Origin: Pestalotiopsis fici W106-1
Taxonomy: Eukaryota; Ascomycota; Sordariomycetes; Amphisphaeriales; Sporocadaceae
Assembly (NCBI RefSeq): GCF_000516985.1
Contig: NW_006917091.1
Location: forward strand, 6,797,521 to 6,861,520
Direction of reading: 5' to 3'
DNA: 64,000 nucleotides
The notes beneath the pieces are model-generated. The model worked only from the letters and a program-made list of their open reading frames with translations. It had not been told where the DNA came from and ran no database searches. A program made the translations under genes and the position numbers. Positions 32,118 to 42,209 of this stretch are shown here, piece by piece (the first letter of the stretch is position 1; each line of letters starts with the position of its first letter).

Positions 32118-33582
32118 ATGATGTCTAGAGTGCTCTTGGGTCTCCTTCTGGCGTCCACGGCACAGTGTCGTAGCCTTTTTCTTGCCCGGAGGGATTGCAC
32201 GTTCACCGTCGAGGCCGCAGAGGGTGACACATGTTCCTCCCTCTCTGACTACTGGGGCATCACTGAGGCCCAGTTTGAGAGTTACAACCCGGGCGTTGAC
32301 TGTTCCTCGACCCTAACTGCCGGTGCTGATTACTGCATCGAATGGGACGACGGCCAACTGCCAACTAGCACCACCACCTCTACCACCTCCTCCAAGACTT
32401 CCACTACAACCACTACTACCACGGCACCCTCTGGGCCATCGCCCACCCAGACGGGGATCGCGTCAGACTGTAAGCTTTCTAGGACCTTGGGTCGGATCCC
32501 ATCAAGTGCTGATCACAATTCACACAGGTGATGCGTACTACAAGGTCGTTTCTGGCGACACATGCTCCGGGATTGTCGATCACTTTGGGAATTTCACCCT
32601 TGCCAACTTGTATGCCAAAAGTTCTCCTCGAGCTAACTCCCTCCAAAGCTGACCGTGCCCAAACAGTTATGTCTGGAACCCTGCTGTCGGCTCCGACTGC
32701 TCTCTCCTTTTCCTAGGATACTACTACTGCGTGGGAACCACGTCGAGTGGGAGCGTGACCACCACTACAACGGCCACGACTTCCACTACGACCGGGCCAC
32801 CCCAACCGGAGCAGACAGGCATCATCTCAACATGTAGGCGCCACTTATCATGAACCTCTGCCAGACAAACAGAAAGTGGAAGGCTGACAATAATTCACAG
32901 GCACATCCTACTACAAGGTCTCCTCAGGGGACACTTGCTCGGCAATTGTTGACAGCTATGGTACCTTTACCCTGAGCGACTTGTAAGTGCTCGACTCATT
33001 GATGGGGTTTTTTTTTTTCCTCCCAAAATCCACTCGCATGCTAATGAGCCGAGCCATACAGTCTCTCATGGAACCCGGCAGTAGGTTCAGACTGCTCTAA
33101 GCTTTTCTTGGGTTATTATGTCTGCGTTGGCGTTCCCGGCACACCCACTAGCAAGCCCACGACCACGACCTCGACCACGATCACGACTTCCACGACAACT
33201 AGTACTGCCACTGGACCAACACCTACCCAGTCGGGTATATCAGCTAAATGTAAGTGCCTATAGTCCGACTAGATCCTCCCTCTGGCCCTCTCCATTGCTT
33301 GTTCCAAGTGAATCGCGAACGCCCCTACTGACAAAGATGTCCAAAACCTTTAGGCAACTCCTACTACCTTGTCCAGACTGGCGACTACTGCCAGAAAATT
33401 GTCGATGATTACGGCGACACGTTTACGCTGCAGCAGTTTTACAGCTGGAACCCGGCTGTCGGTGTAAGTCATCTATAATACCATCATGATGAACAGTGTG
33501 GCTAATGAAATGGTTTTTCTCGCAGTCGGACTGCTCCAAGCTCTTCATAGGCTACTATGTCTGTGTGGGAGTTTCCTCATAA
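32118..33582 (+). CDS. Secreted four-LysM effector-like protein
   Basis: Seven exons: 32118-32469, 32528-32609, 32667-32833, 32901-32982, 33062-33249, 33354-33463, 33526-33582; 345 residues. Signal peptide MSRVLLGLLLASTAQCRS. Module 1: FTVEAAEGDTCSSLSDYWGI...YNPGVDC. Modules 2-4 are close repeats: YYKVVSGDTCSGIVDHFGNF, YYKVSSGDTCSAIVDSYGTF, YYLVQTGDYCQKIVDDYGDTF, each ending WNPAVGSDCS..F.GYY.CVG. Thr/Ser/Pro linkers (TTTTTTTAPSGPSPTQ) join them and are likely O-glycosylated. There is no enzyme domain or membrane anchor, so it is a free extracellular chitin-binding protein, a class known in fungi to hide chitin fragments from hosts or protect hyphae from chitinases. Exon structure repeats with the modules. 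It is tandem to the first LysM gene but separated by the 314-residue gene. Confidence 0.9.
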
Positions 33583-35325
33583 CTGCTATCAAGCGCACAT
33601 ATACCATTAATATCCTGAGCTCCGTATCTAATTAATCAATTGGCATAAGCAATGCGCGCGCAAGTCAACATGGTCCCTTATGGAAAACATTTCTGAAGTA
33701 ATGTTAAGCTTTTGCCAAGCGATCCTCGAAGCTGGGCAACTGGGGTGGGGGCCTTGGCTCCCGATTTAAGAATGCCAAGTTGTTCGAGTTCAGCCACCAT
33801 GCAGGTCCATACAAACACCTGTAAGCGCCAAGTCGGTAGCTGAGTTTGGTTATAATTTATTAGTAAATAGACAATACTGTATCTTTTGCATTTTCTTCTC
33901 CGTACCCGTCTTTTTGGCGGTTTACCTTGTTTATACAAGGATGGGCAATTGCGTGGTGGTCGGTGCGGTCTTGACTCCGTACTGCACCAACTGGCGTCAT
34001 ATGCTTTGTAATTCAACAGCTACCAAAGAATGGATGTTTCAACATTGCAAGCCCCTTGCTGCATGTCAATCACTAGCCAAATGTATTTGGCGAGCATAAA
34101 TCCGTATCACCCATAATCTCCTCGTCATTGAGGTCATCCGTCGCCTGGCGTTCTAGTTACAGTCATCTGTTAGGTGTATTGTTGGGTGAATAGCAGGTAA
34201 CTTGGCTGGCAGAAAGCCTGAGTGCCATCAAAAGTCACATTACTATAGGACTCAAATTTTTATGCTTGCATCAAACGCTATCGTAGCGAAGGACTCATGG
34301 GGCCTTCGACAACCGCCAATGTAATGCATGTGTCATTTGGTTTTTTTTTTTTTTTTTTTTTTGACAAAATCCTTCAACTCCGGCCTGTTGATCCGTTCAT
34401 CTAGAGTCCGTCCTAGACTAGAAGAGCGTGCAACCCCAACCTGATGCAGAACACTGGTGACTCCTTTCTGTGGCTCCATGATGAACTCCGTGTCGATGGC
34501 TAAGAATGATTAGTGGTCGGATATGGGAATATCTCGTCGATGGTCATTGTTTCCCGAGAAACAAGCACAACCGCGGCTGGATGAGTGTATAGAGCTTGTT
34601 TTGTGGTCATTATTCCGACCTTTCCGTTCACTTGGCCACTTTTTAAGATATATCTCCTGAAAAACATTCTAGGTTGCCAGTCGCACGTGATCATGTTTAA
34701 TGTTTTGGCTAATGATCCTCGCATTAGCTCGAGGCTTGTATCATCAGGAGCTTGAGGGCACTGTGGACTAAAAGTTGAGTGGGAGGAAGCGGAATGGCTG
34801 GCTCGAAAAGTGGAAATGGAAAAGCGTAAGTCGAATTCTTGAGATCGAGTTTCCGCATTCCTCATGCTGTATGTCGACGAATAGTAGGGGAGCCTACCTG
34901 CAAGACACATGTATACTATTACTCGAGTGGAGAGTAGAGTAGTAGAAGTACAGACTAATATCTGCCCCTAATGCGTAGTGCGCCACTAAAGCACTAATAG
35001 TGTACGCGCCTTAGAACCAGCCTCTTTTGCCAGGCAGCAAGATGCAGATATGATGGTGGCCTCGTTTTCTTTCTTGAAGTAGGATGACAAGCGTTTTAGA
35101 CTTGGCTCTCCGAGAGAATTGACTCAGTGTCCTCCTAATCTTGTTAATTCACGTCTCTTTGTCCAAGGGACACGCACGCATCCCCGGGAGAGGCTTTTCG
35201 CCAGCTCAAGTCTCTACATACCTATTTATCCTCCCTTAGCTCATTGGGCTGGGCGTCCCGTGACTGAACTCCCTGCCTTCCGACCGCACCGTTGGCTGCA
35301 CAAAAGCCATACACAGGTGTCGACG
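33583..35325. other. Intergenic stretch
   Basis: Apart from the T22 run, only chance-like open frames. One minus-strand frame at 34500-34910 has an ATG but no coding character. Confidence 0.5.
34341..34362. repeat. T22 homopolymer
   Basis: Twenty-two consecutive T residues in intergenic DNA; the exact length may be affected by sequencing error. Confidence 0.8.
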
Positions 35326-36301
35326 ATGGGCGTTCCGGCTTCCATCAAGATCAACTTACACGACCAGCATGCTGCAGCCGTCATTCAATACAGATTTGTA
35401 GCGTCTGGACTTGTCTCTGTTCTCCCACAACTCCCCGACGTGAGTGACCACAATCCGCCAGCAGACCAGGGTGTGTCTATATCAGATTGTGTGCTTCCAA
35501 CAACTGTTCAACGCCCCGAGAGTGTGAAGCAATTCAAACTTTCGGGACTCAGTCTCTGCTATCTGTGGGAACAAAGCGGATCTGTTGTAAGTCGTTTTAC
35601 TCCAGTCAATGTCCTCTTCTGACTTTCTTCAAGGCTTTGAAAGAGGGGGAGCCGTATGACTTTACAGTGCATAGGTAAGCAGCCCTCCTACAAGCAGGCC
35701 AGTAATCTTTACAAGCACTTCTCGTCCCACTGGCTGGTCGAGCAAGGGATCGCATATTTGATAAATTAACAATATACATGCACTAGCAATAACCGAGATG
35801 TCGCTGCCTTTACGCTTCGTCCCGAGTACAGCCCAGCCTTGCACAATGCAGACAAGATACATGCCTCCATGTCCTGGATTGCCTCTACTCGAACTATGAC
35901 TTGGGAGAATGAGACGCTCAATCTCAGACTGACGACTGACACCACTCATGATCCGTACGTGGCCAACGTCCTCGCCATGCGTATAGACGTCGCTCGTGCT
36001 CTGGAGGCCATCTTCCTGAGACTTGAACAGGATAATGATCCGTTCTGCGATAGAGAGGATGTGACTTTAGAAGAGGGTGAAGGTGGGTAGACAGAGCCTC
36101 ACTCCGATCGTAGTGCTCCTCGCTAAAGTCTAGGTATTAGGCTTGATTCCGGTACCTATCCTGCAAAAGCTCCTTCTTGAATTGGATCAGAGACGAGCTC
36201 CAAGCCAAGAGGCCACGGAGGAGAGACAATTCGAAGCAATTGTCTATCAAATAACAGACAGGTTGCAAAATGCCGTAGTGACCGAGTGTATTGTATGCTA
36301 G
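35326..36301 (+). CDS. Hypothetical spliced gene, 252 residues
   Basis: Four exons with matching phases: 35326-35586 (ATG; ends GTT|GTAAGT), 35634-35674 (ends AG|GTAAGC), 35787-36082 (ends G|GTGGGT) and 36141-36301 (TAG). The protein begins MGVPASIKINLHDQHAAAV, with HSNNRDVAAFTLRPEYSPAL across an exon junction and RLTTDTTHDPYVANVLAMRI in the middle; the end is helical and charged. No signal peptide, membrane helix or known motif. The repeated restoration of open frame by consensus splice sites argues for a real gene. The last acceptor (GTATTAG) was preferred over one seven bases earlier that leads to a stop. Function unknown. Confidence 0.62.
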
Positions 36302-38287
36302 TTAATCCAACTTTTGTAGGTTACTCTCTAGATCACCGCTTGAGTCTTGCAAATCACGTAGTTTCTTGATTATGTTGTATTAGCTTCACTAGATAACCTA
36401 TGCTATTGAAAGTGACGTAACCAATAGAGTGTGTTTTGTTGTCTGGTGTTGCATGTTAGGTACGGCACAACCAAGCGTGCATTTACAAGACACTTTACCG
36501 CTCTTCTCCAAAGAAAGTATATATCATGTGGCCGGGATCGATAATGAGATAACAAAGTGGTCGCTTGCGAAAGTGAATGCGTTACTCTGTCAACCAGTCT
36601 CACCTATCTGTCAGATGGTGGATGATGATGGATCCCAAACACCAGGGTGTGCTTGATTGAGCACACTGATCAACTCCATGGTGTTCAGGCAGATGGACCG
36701 GGCTCACTTCCCTGATGGGTGAGCATGCGACGATTTGGGGTGGGTGGCTATGAAGTTTTCGTCGATCGAGGAAGAAGGGGCATATTCAGGGCACCGATAA
36801 ACTAAGTCACTATGTCAGTTATATTAGCGTCGCCAAACGAGCGGGCAACGGAGTCGGCAAGGGCCGTTTCTCGGGCACAGGAGCACATGATTTCCGTTTC
36901 AGAATGAGCCAATCCTGTGAAACCATTAGCGACAAATACAAGTCAGAATAACAGAGCATTGGGCGATTCGGAAGAAAGTGGGCAATGACAAAACGAACAA
37001 GGTAAACACGGTGAGATCGGGGCAACTTGACTTCAGCAGGCTTGAACAATTCCCGGGACTCTAAAAAACTCAGTCTACAAACGGTACCCTAGTCGTCTCG
37101 TAACTCTATTTCATGTGATGTGTAGTGCAGCGAGATGCTCAGAAGATCGTGCCTGTTTGCCTAGTATAGCGGCAGGTTTTCGCTCACCTCCGATAAGCTC
37201 CCATTTGTTAGGTATGGTTGAGAGGCAGTTATTACACTCAGCGGCGCTAGTCGTGCTGCTGGACATGAGAGCGAAACTGGATTGGGTATAGCTGTCCATT
37301 ACTATTTCAAGGCAGGCGGACCGCAACCGACACCAGCTTTTTGTCCACCGGCGATGAGCGAAACCCAGGTGGATCTCAAGTATGCTTCACTCTTTGGCGC
37401 CACTGCGCATGCCTGACCCGCCACTACCAAGAGACTCAAAGACCCTGAGATAATGCCCTGGTGTAATTTGTTCCGTAGTGCAGACACACACCTCACGCCA
37501 TCCTTTGGGGTTGGGTTAGGACTATCATGTCCGAAGGCATGTCGCAGCACGATTCCCATAGCAGGATCTGAACCGCAAGTTACTCGGTGCCCTGCCTGTG
37601 GATGGTGAAGAGGTCATGGAGCAAGCGATGTCCATTATTCCACGCGGCCGTGTTCTTGTAGAAACGGCGAGTGGATCAACATTCTTGCAGAGAATGATAT
37701 GTGTCTGCATATAGACATACCGGCTCAAGAGTAATTGCCGAAAAAGTACAAGTCACGTTGAGCGAGGCTTCCATTGTCGTCAAAGCTGCCTACGGGAGAC
37801 TACCCAACCTCTACAACCTGTGTCGCTATGTAATGTTATAATGACTAAGTTAGTACTGCGCTCCACTCTGGTGGGCAGCCGTGCGAGAGATCAGGTATCT
37901 GATGATTGAGTGCAAAATGGTCTCTACATCCACAACTGGTTGTGAACAGAGTCAAAATAAGGAGGAATAATGCATAGAAGAAAAGTGTTTGGTTAATTCC
38001 CTAGTACAAAGATTAGAATCTGCTTGCGTCCAATGCATGTTCCCGACGTTCCCGCGACAGGCGCCGGCAGGTGCCCGCTAAACATTCAGCGCTCAGCGCC
38101 CACCAAATACCGCCTACGTTAGGTACTACTTACCCTGACTGTAAGGTAATGTAGCTTCGCGAATCCCTAAAATTCACCCATACAGATTTGGTACATCATA
38201 CATACCCTGGCGACATCCAGCATTCATGCACGACTTTGTCCGATCATCGGATTGAATCAAGAAGAGGATCAGGATCACTCCGATTTA
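36302..38287. other. Intergenic stretch with coding-like remnants
   Basis: No intact gene. Plus-strand pieces at about 37212-37735 look like decayed coding DNA (separate entry). The leader of the Zn2Cys6 gene lies at the right end; an ATG at 38225 there opens a short frame ending at 38254. Confidence 0.45.
37212..37735 (+). pseudogene. Possible gene remnant
   Basis: One frame reads EAVITLSGASRAAGHESE then GIAVHYYFKAGG and ETQVDLKYASLFGATAHA before a stop at about 37408. Another frame at 37563 onward reads LLGALPVDGEEVMEQAMSI and RGRVLVETASG before a stop. Composition is protein-like but stops and frame changes prevent a complete gene, and no consensus introns repair it. Overlapping minus-strand frames make this uncertain. 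Family not recognised. Confidence 0.22.
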
Positions 38288-40305
38288 ATGGACAATTCCA
38301 CCGAGTCCACGCCGTTGAGGACTAATCGTGGACGCCGAACTCAAGTCCGCCGCGCAAATGTCACAGCGTGCGCCAGGTGTCGATCGCGCAAGCAACGATG
38401 CGACCAGAATTTGCCCGCGTGCACCAGCTGCCAACGAGCTGGAGTGACTTGCATGAGTAGCGATTTCGACGGCAATGAAGTCCCTCGGAGGTCGGTTAGA
38501 ATCATCACTATGGCCACCTCCTGCTAGCTTTCTGCCAGGGGATGGATGCCTTTATCCATGCTGACTGACGACGAGTATGTAGCTACATCAAGAATCTTGA
38601 AGATCGAGTGGCGTACCTTGAATTGCAGCTCATGCGTCATGGTGTTTCTGATGTAGACGAGATGTCCAACCCTGCGACTTCTTCAAATACCGACACGGGT
38701 TGGACCGCGCCGTTGCAGTCGCATCACTCTGGCAGTGCCCCGGTGGATGATGATGATCTGGTAGGCCAGATAGCTGTGGCCGCAATACCATCCGACCCCT
38801 TCAGCCAAACCTCTGCACGCTCCATTGGAACCGGTCACTCGCTTCTACGCTCTCTTCTCATAGGACCACTCTCAGAGCTGCCATCGTCTGAGCAGCGGTC
38901 GGCCAGGCATCATTCATTCGTTATGGATTTGCCCTATGAGGCTCGCGCGGATTGGCCTCCGAAGCAGACTGTCGGCCGGCTGGTTGATGTATATTTTGAG
39001 CACTGCGACATGTTTTCGCCCATCCTCCAATCCAAAGACGACTTTTTGGCCACGATCGAGCCTTTATGCGACGGAACCTTACCAATGAACCATGACATGG
39101 CTCATGCCAAATTCCAAGCATTTGCAATTTTCGCCACCGCCATCTTCCTACTCAACAGGATCGATAGCTCCGTGCCCGTGTCGAGGTCTGAAGCCTTTTT
39201 TGCAAATTGCGTGCAGCTCTTGTCAGAGAATCCTGGCCTGCTTTGCACAGGAGATCTGGATCATTTGACAAACCTTCTGCTTATTATTCAATACTGTTTT
39301 TTCGCTGCACACCTGACTGCTGCTTGGCACTTTATTGGTCTGGCTACACGTCTCGCGATTGAGCTGGACCTACACATTTCTCATGTGAGGACCGCGCACT
39401 TTGAACGCGTCGAACTCGACAGACGAAGGTGGTTATTTTGGTGTACTTATTCTTTCGAACGAACCCTGTGCTTCGTCGTCGGTCGTCCTGTTTCTATTTC
39501 CGACCAATCAATTCAAGCACCACTCCCAACCGAGGTCGAGGGTGACTCAAAGCGCTGTCTCGCCATACATCTCCTCAAAGGTCGCCAGATACAATCCGAC
39601 ATCTACAATGCCATCAGTCAGAAAGGATCGTTCTCGGGCATCCATGCTGACGGTAAGTCTCAATGGCGGCGAGCCATGCATGGACGGCTCGATGAGTGGG
39701 GGAGTGTCCTGCCTTCTTATTGGGACACGAGCCAGCTGGCACCTGCCGAGTTGTTCAATGCTGCCCGCCTCAATGCTCTTGTTTTACTTTATTATCCATC
39801 TTTTCACTTTCCAGATCTTTCAGAGCAGGAGCTCGGAGATCTTGGTCGATTCGCCATGGAAAGTGTTCACTCATACCCCCAAGTCTTTCGTGGAGGAAAG
39901 CTCAGGTTCTACTGGCGCGCCGTGCACAATCTATTCCGGAGCGGAGTAGCAGTCATCTACTGCATATATGTCTCTAGGATGAGGCCTTGTCTGGTTCTGA
40001 ATGCCGATGAACTGAACGCTTCTATCAACTCATGCTCCTCGGTTCTATGGGGCATGGTTGAAAGATATCCTTCTGGGAAACCTTACAGGGACATTTTCGA
40101 AAAGCTTGCAGATCAGATATCCAATCCGAGGCATAACCTGAGCAGTTTGACCGAAAACGCAGCTACTGGAGAACTTACCGGGACAGAGGGTTTTCTGGAT
40201 CGGATGTATGCAGATCTACAAATGGATATACCATTTGCGCTTACAGACGTGTTGGTAAACGGTTTCGTCACGGGAATTGAATCTGTCAGTGGTGGTGCAA
40301 CTTAG
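38288..40305 (+). CDS. Zn2Cys6 transcription factor with fungal-specific regulatory domain
   Basis: Exons 38288-38490 and 38583-40305 (phase 2; AG|C gives Ser) encode 641 residues. The zinc cluster is perfect: C28, C31, C38, C45, C48, C55 (CARCRSRKQRC...CTSCQRAGVTC), preceded by a basic Arg-rich arm. A short coiled segment (YIKNLEDRVAYLELQL), probably for dimerisation, follows right after the intron. The middle contains the Fungal_trans domain (GLATRLAIELDLH; RRRWLFWCTYSFERTLCFVVGRP). It acts in the nucleus as a DNA-binding regulator. Position beside a sulfatase, a permease and an amidohydrolase suggests it is the pathway-specific regulator of that cluster. ATG 38288 is the first in-frame ATG; the frame upstream has none. 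Confidence 0.92.
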
Positions 40306-40353
40306 GAAGCTTATATTTATCTGCCATTATAACACTTTTGTCTTCTACATGAT

Positions 40354-41694
40354 CTAGAACTCCTTGAGAGGATCTGGTGGGGCAGGGTCATTCTTCAGAC
40401 TCCTCAGAAAGTCGGTCTTGAGCTTTGTCATGGGTTGCTTCACCCAAGTGTTGTACGGAAGTATATTTGTTTCTTCCTTGGGGTCCCTTACTATATTAAA
40501 AAGATAAGGAGACTCGAGTCTACCAGAAGACTGATTGACCTTGGGCTCCCAGACAAGGTGAAGCTTCCAGTCCTTCCACTTGATAGCCCGGAGCTCCTCT
40601 CGAATGTAGAATAAGAAGCCGGTCCGCTTTGACTCCTGCTCCGACGGATTTTGAAAGAACTCGGACTGGTCGATACCATCAATGGGTCTATCGCTCGGAA
40701 GACTTGATTTTGTGATGGACAAGATTGTAGTGAAGAGGTCGGTTACGTGCACCATACCGTTGGACGTGACGTTGGCAGGAACCTTGCCAGGCCAGCGAAT
40801 GATAAAGGGCACACGTAAGCTGCCCTCCATAGCTGTGTGGTACGTGCCTGACCAAGGGCCAGCGGTTCCCCGATACGGTTCTCGAAATTCAGGTCCATTG
40901 TCCGAGGCAAAGATGAAGACATTGTTATCAGCGATGCCAAGTGCCTCGACATGGTCGAGCAATTGACCGACCCGGTAGTCCATCTCGGCCATGGAATCTG
41001 CAAAGTCACCTTGACGGGTAGTGCCTCTGAAATCCTCGTGTGGGAGTGTAGGAAAATGCAGATGAACGAGAGGGTGGTAAAGGAAAAAAGGCTTGGCATC
41101 CTGGACCTGTCGGGAGAGCCAATCCTTTGACTTTTCCACCAGTGTCTCGTCGATGAGCCTCCGCTGCTTTAGGTCGTAAACGCAGACATTTTCAGACTCG
41201 CCACCAGCTACGCCTTTCATAATGTATGGAAGCTCTGCCACTTCTGGATCGTAGCCGAGCGCCGACGTGAACTGTGTTTCGTCGGTAGTTCTCGGAATGC
41301 CGTACCATTCGTCGAAGCCACGATCCGAAGGGTAGCGCCCGGGGATATCACCCAAGTGCCATTTTCCATGGTGGGCAGTCGCGTAGTCGTTGTCCTTGAG
41401 ACACTCGGCTAGTGTCTTTTCCCATCTCGTCAGACCCTGCGGGAAGCCGGCCGGGACTGACTGGCGGCACCCGGTTCTGATGGGGTGGCGGCCGGTCATG
41501 AGAGCCGACCGGGTCGGGACGCAGTCACTCTCAACGTTGAAATTATGGAGCAGGAGACCTTCTGTGGCCAACTTGTCGATTCTCGGGGTAGCAGCTCCGC
41601 GGAGAGCGCCACCACCATAGCATCCTAGTTCACCCCAGCCGAGATTATCGGCCAGAGCAAGCACAATGTTGGGGCGTGAAGGATCTTTGGACAT
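40354..41694 (-). CDS. Arylsulfatase-family sulfatase, cytosolic form
   Basis: Intronless, 446 residues from ATG 41694; the in-frame stretch upstream has no ATG. The N-terminal metal site reads NIVLALADNLGWGELGCYGG; the second acidic residue usual at this site is Asn17. The active-site signature is C58-V-P-T-R62 followed by SALMTGR, where Cys58 would be oxidised to formylglycine. GKWHLGD and ASDNGPEF supply further metal/sulfate-binding residues. No signal peptide is visible, so the enzyme should be intracellular and act on an imported sulfate ester. It converges with the Zn2Cys6 gene (48 bases apart) and is divergent from the MFS permease gene, as expected for co-regulation. The substrate is not readable from sequence. 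Confidence 0.92.
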   Translation of the reverse strand: MSKDPSRPNIVLALADNLGWGELGCYGGGALRGAATPRIDKLATEGLLLHNFNVESDCVPTRSALMTGRHPIRTGCRQSVPAGFPQGLTRWEKTLAECLKDNDYATAHHGKWHLGDIPGRYPSDRGFDEWYGIPRTTDETQFTSALGYDPEVAELPYIMKGVAGGESENVCVYDLKQRRLIDETLVEKSKDWLSRQVQDAKPFFLYHPLVHLHFPTLPHEDFRGTTRQGDFADSMAEMDYRVGQLLDHVEALGIADNNVFIFASDNGPEFREPYRGTAGPWSGTYHTAMEGSLRVPFIIRWPGKVPANVTSNGMVHVTDLFTTILSITKSSLPSDRPIDGIDQSEFFQNPSEQESKRTGFLFYIREELRAIKWKDWKLHLVWEPKVNQSSGRLESPYLFNIVRDPKEETNILPYNTWVKQPMTKLKTDFLRSLKNDPAPPDPLKEF

Positions 41695-42209
41695 GGTGGA
41701 CAATGACTTTGCGGTGCGACTGAGAAAGAGGTGGCATAAATTTCCTGACTGGACCGCTGAAACATATAAATAGGAAATGTTTGCTGGGCACAATGAACCA
41801 ATAAATAAACTAAAAATAAATAAATAATGGTGGTGTCATTATCTAGCGATCAACTTGGTCATGCTTGGGACGGCACCGGAGCTCTTACGGAACAAGTAGC
41901 GCCGCAAACCCTTCGCCAGCACTCCCGGCTGCGCTCATCGCCGACGCTCACCTCCGAAGCCCCCACTTCCCCACGAGTGTACGCCAGCAAGGAGCCTGTG
42001 TTCTTGTGTTCATCACAAAACAAGGGTTGACAATTACATGACCTGGAACGTAGATAGAAGACTTGGCCTTGCTTATTTATTGACTGATGCCGTGCTTCTT
42101 GGACCATGTCGGTTTGGGAAAAGCATGAAATACCTTCTTTTGATTTCGTTTCGGGGGATCAAAAGAGGAAAAAGAAGCAACCGAGATATCATTCATCCAT
42201 CGCACGAAC
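41695..42209. promoter_or_regulatory. Bidirectional promoter between sulfatase and permease genes
   Basis: A 515-base gap separates the two start codons. It contains a near-palindromic TATAAATA at about 41764-41771, 70 bases upstream of the sulfatase ATG, and an AAAT-repeat patch at 41799-41827. CGG triplets that could bind a Zn2Cys6 factor are present, but no defined inverted pair could be assigned. Confidence 0.45.

Noticed and set aside
34500..34910. ATG-started open frame of 136 codons, minus strand
   Set aside because: Composition is not protein-like, there is no motif or supporting splice structure, and it lies in AT-variable intergenic DNA.
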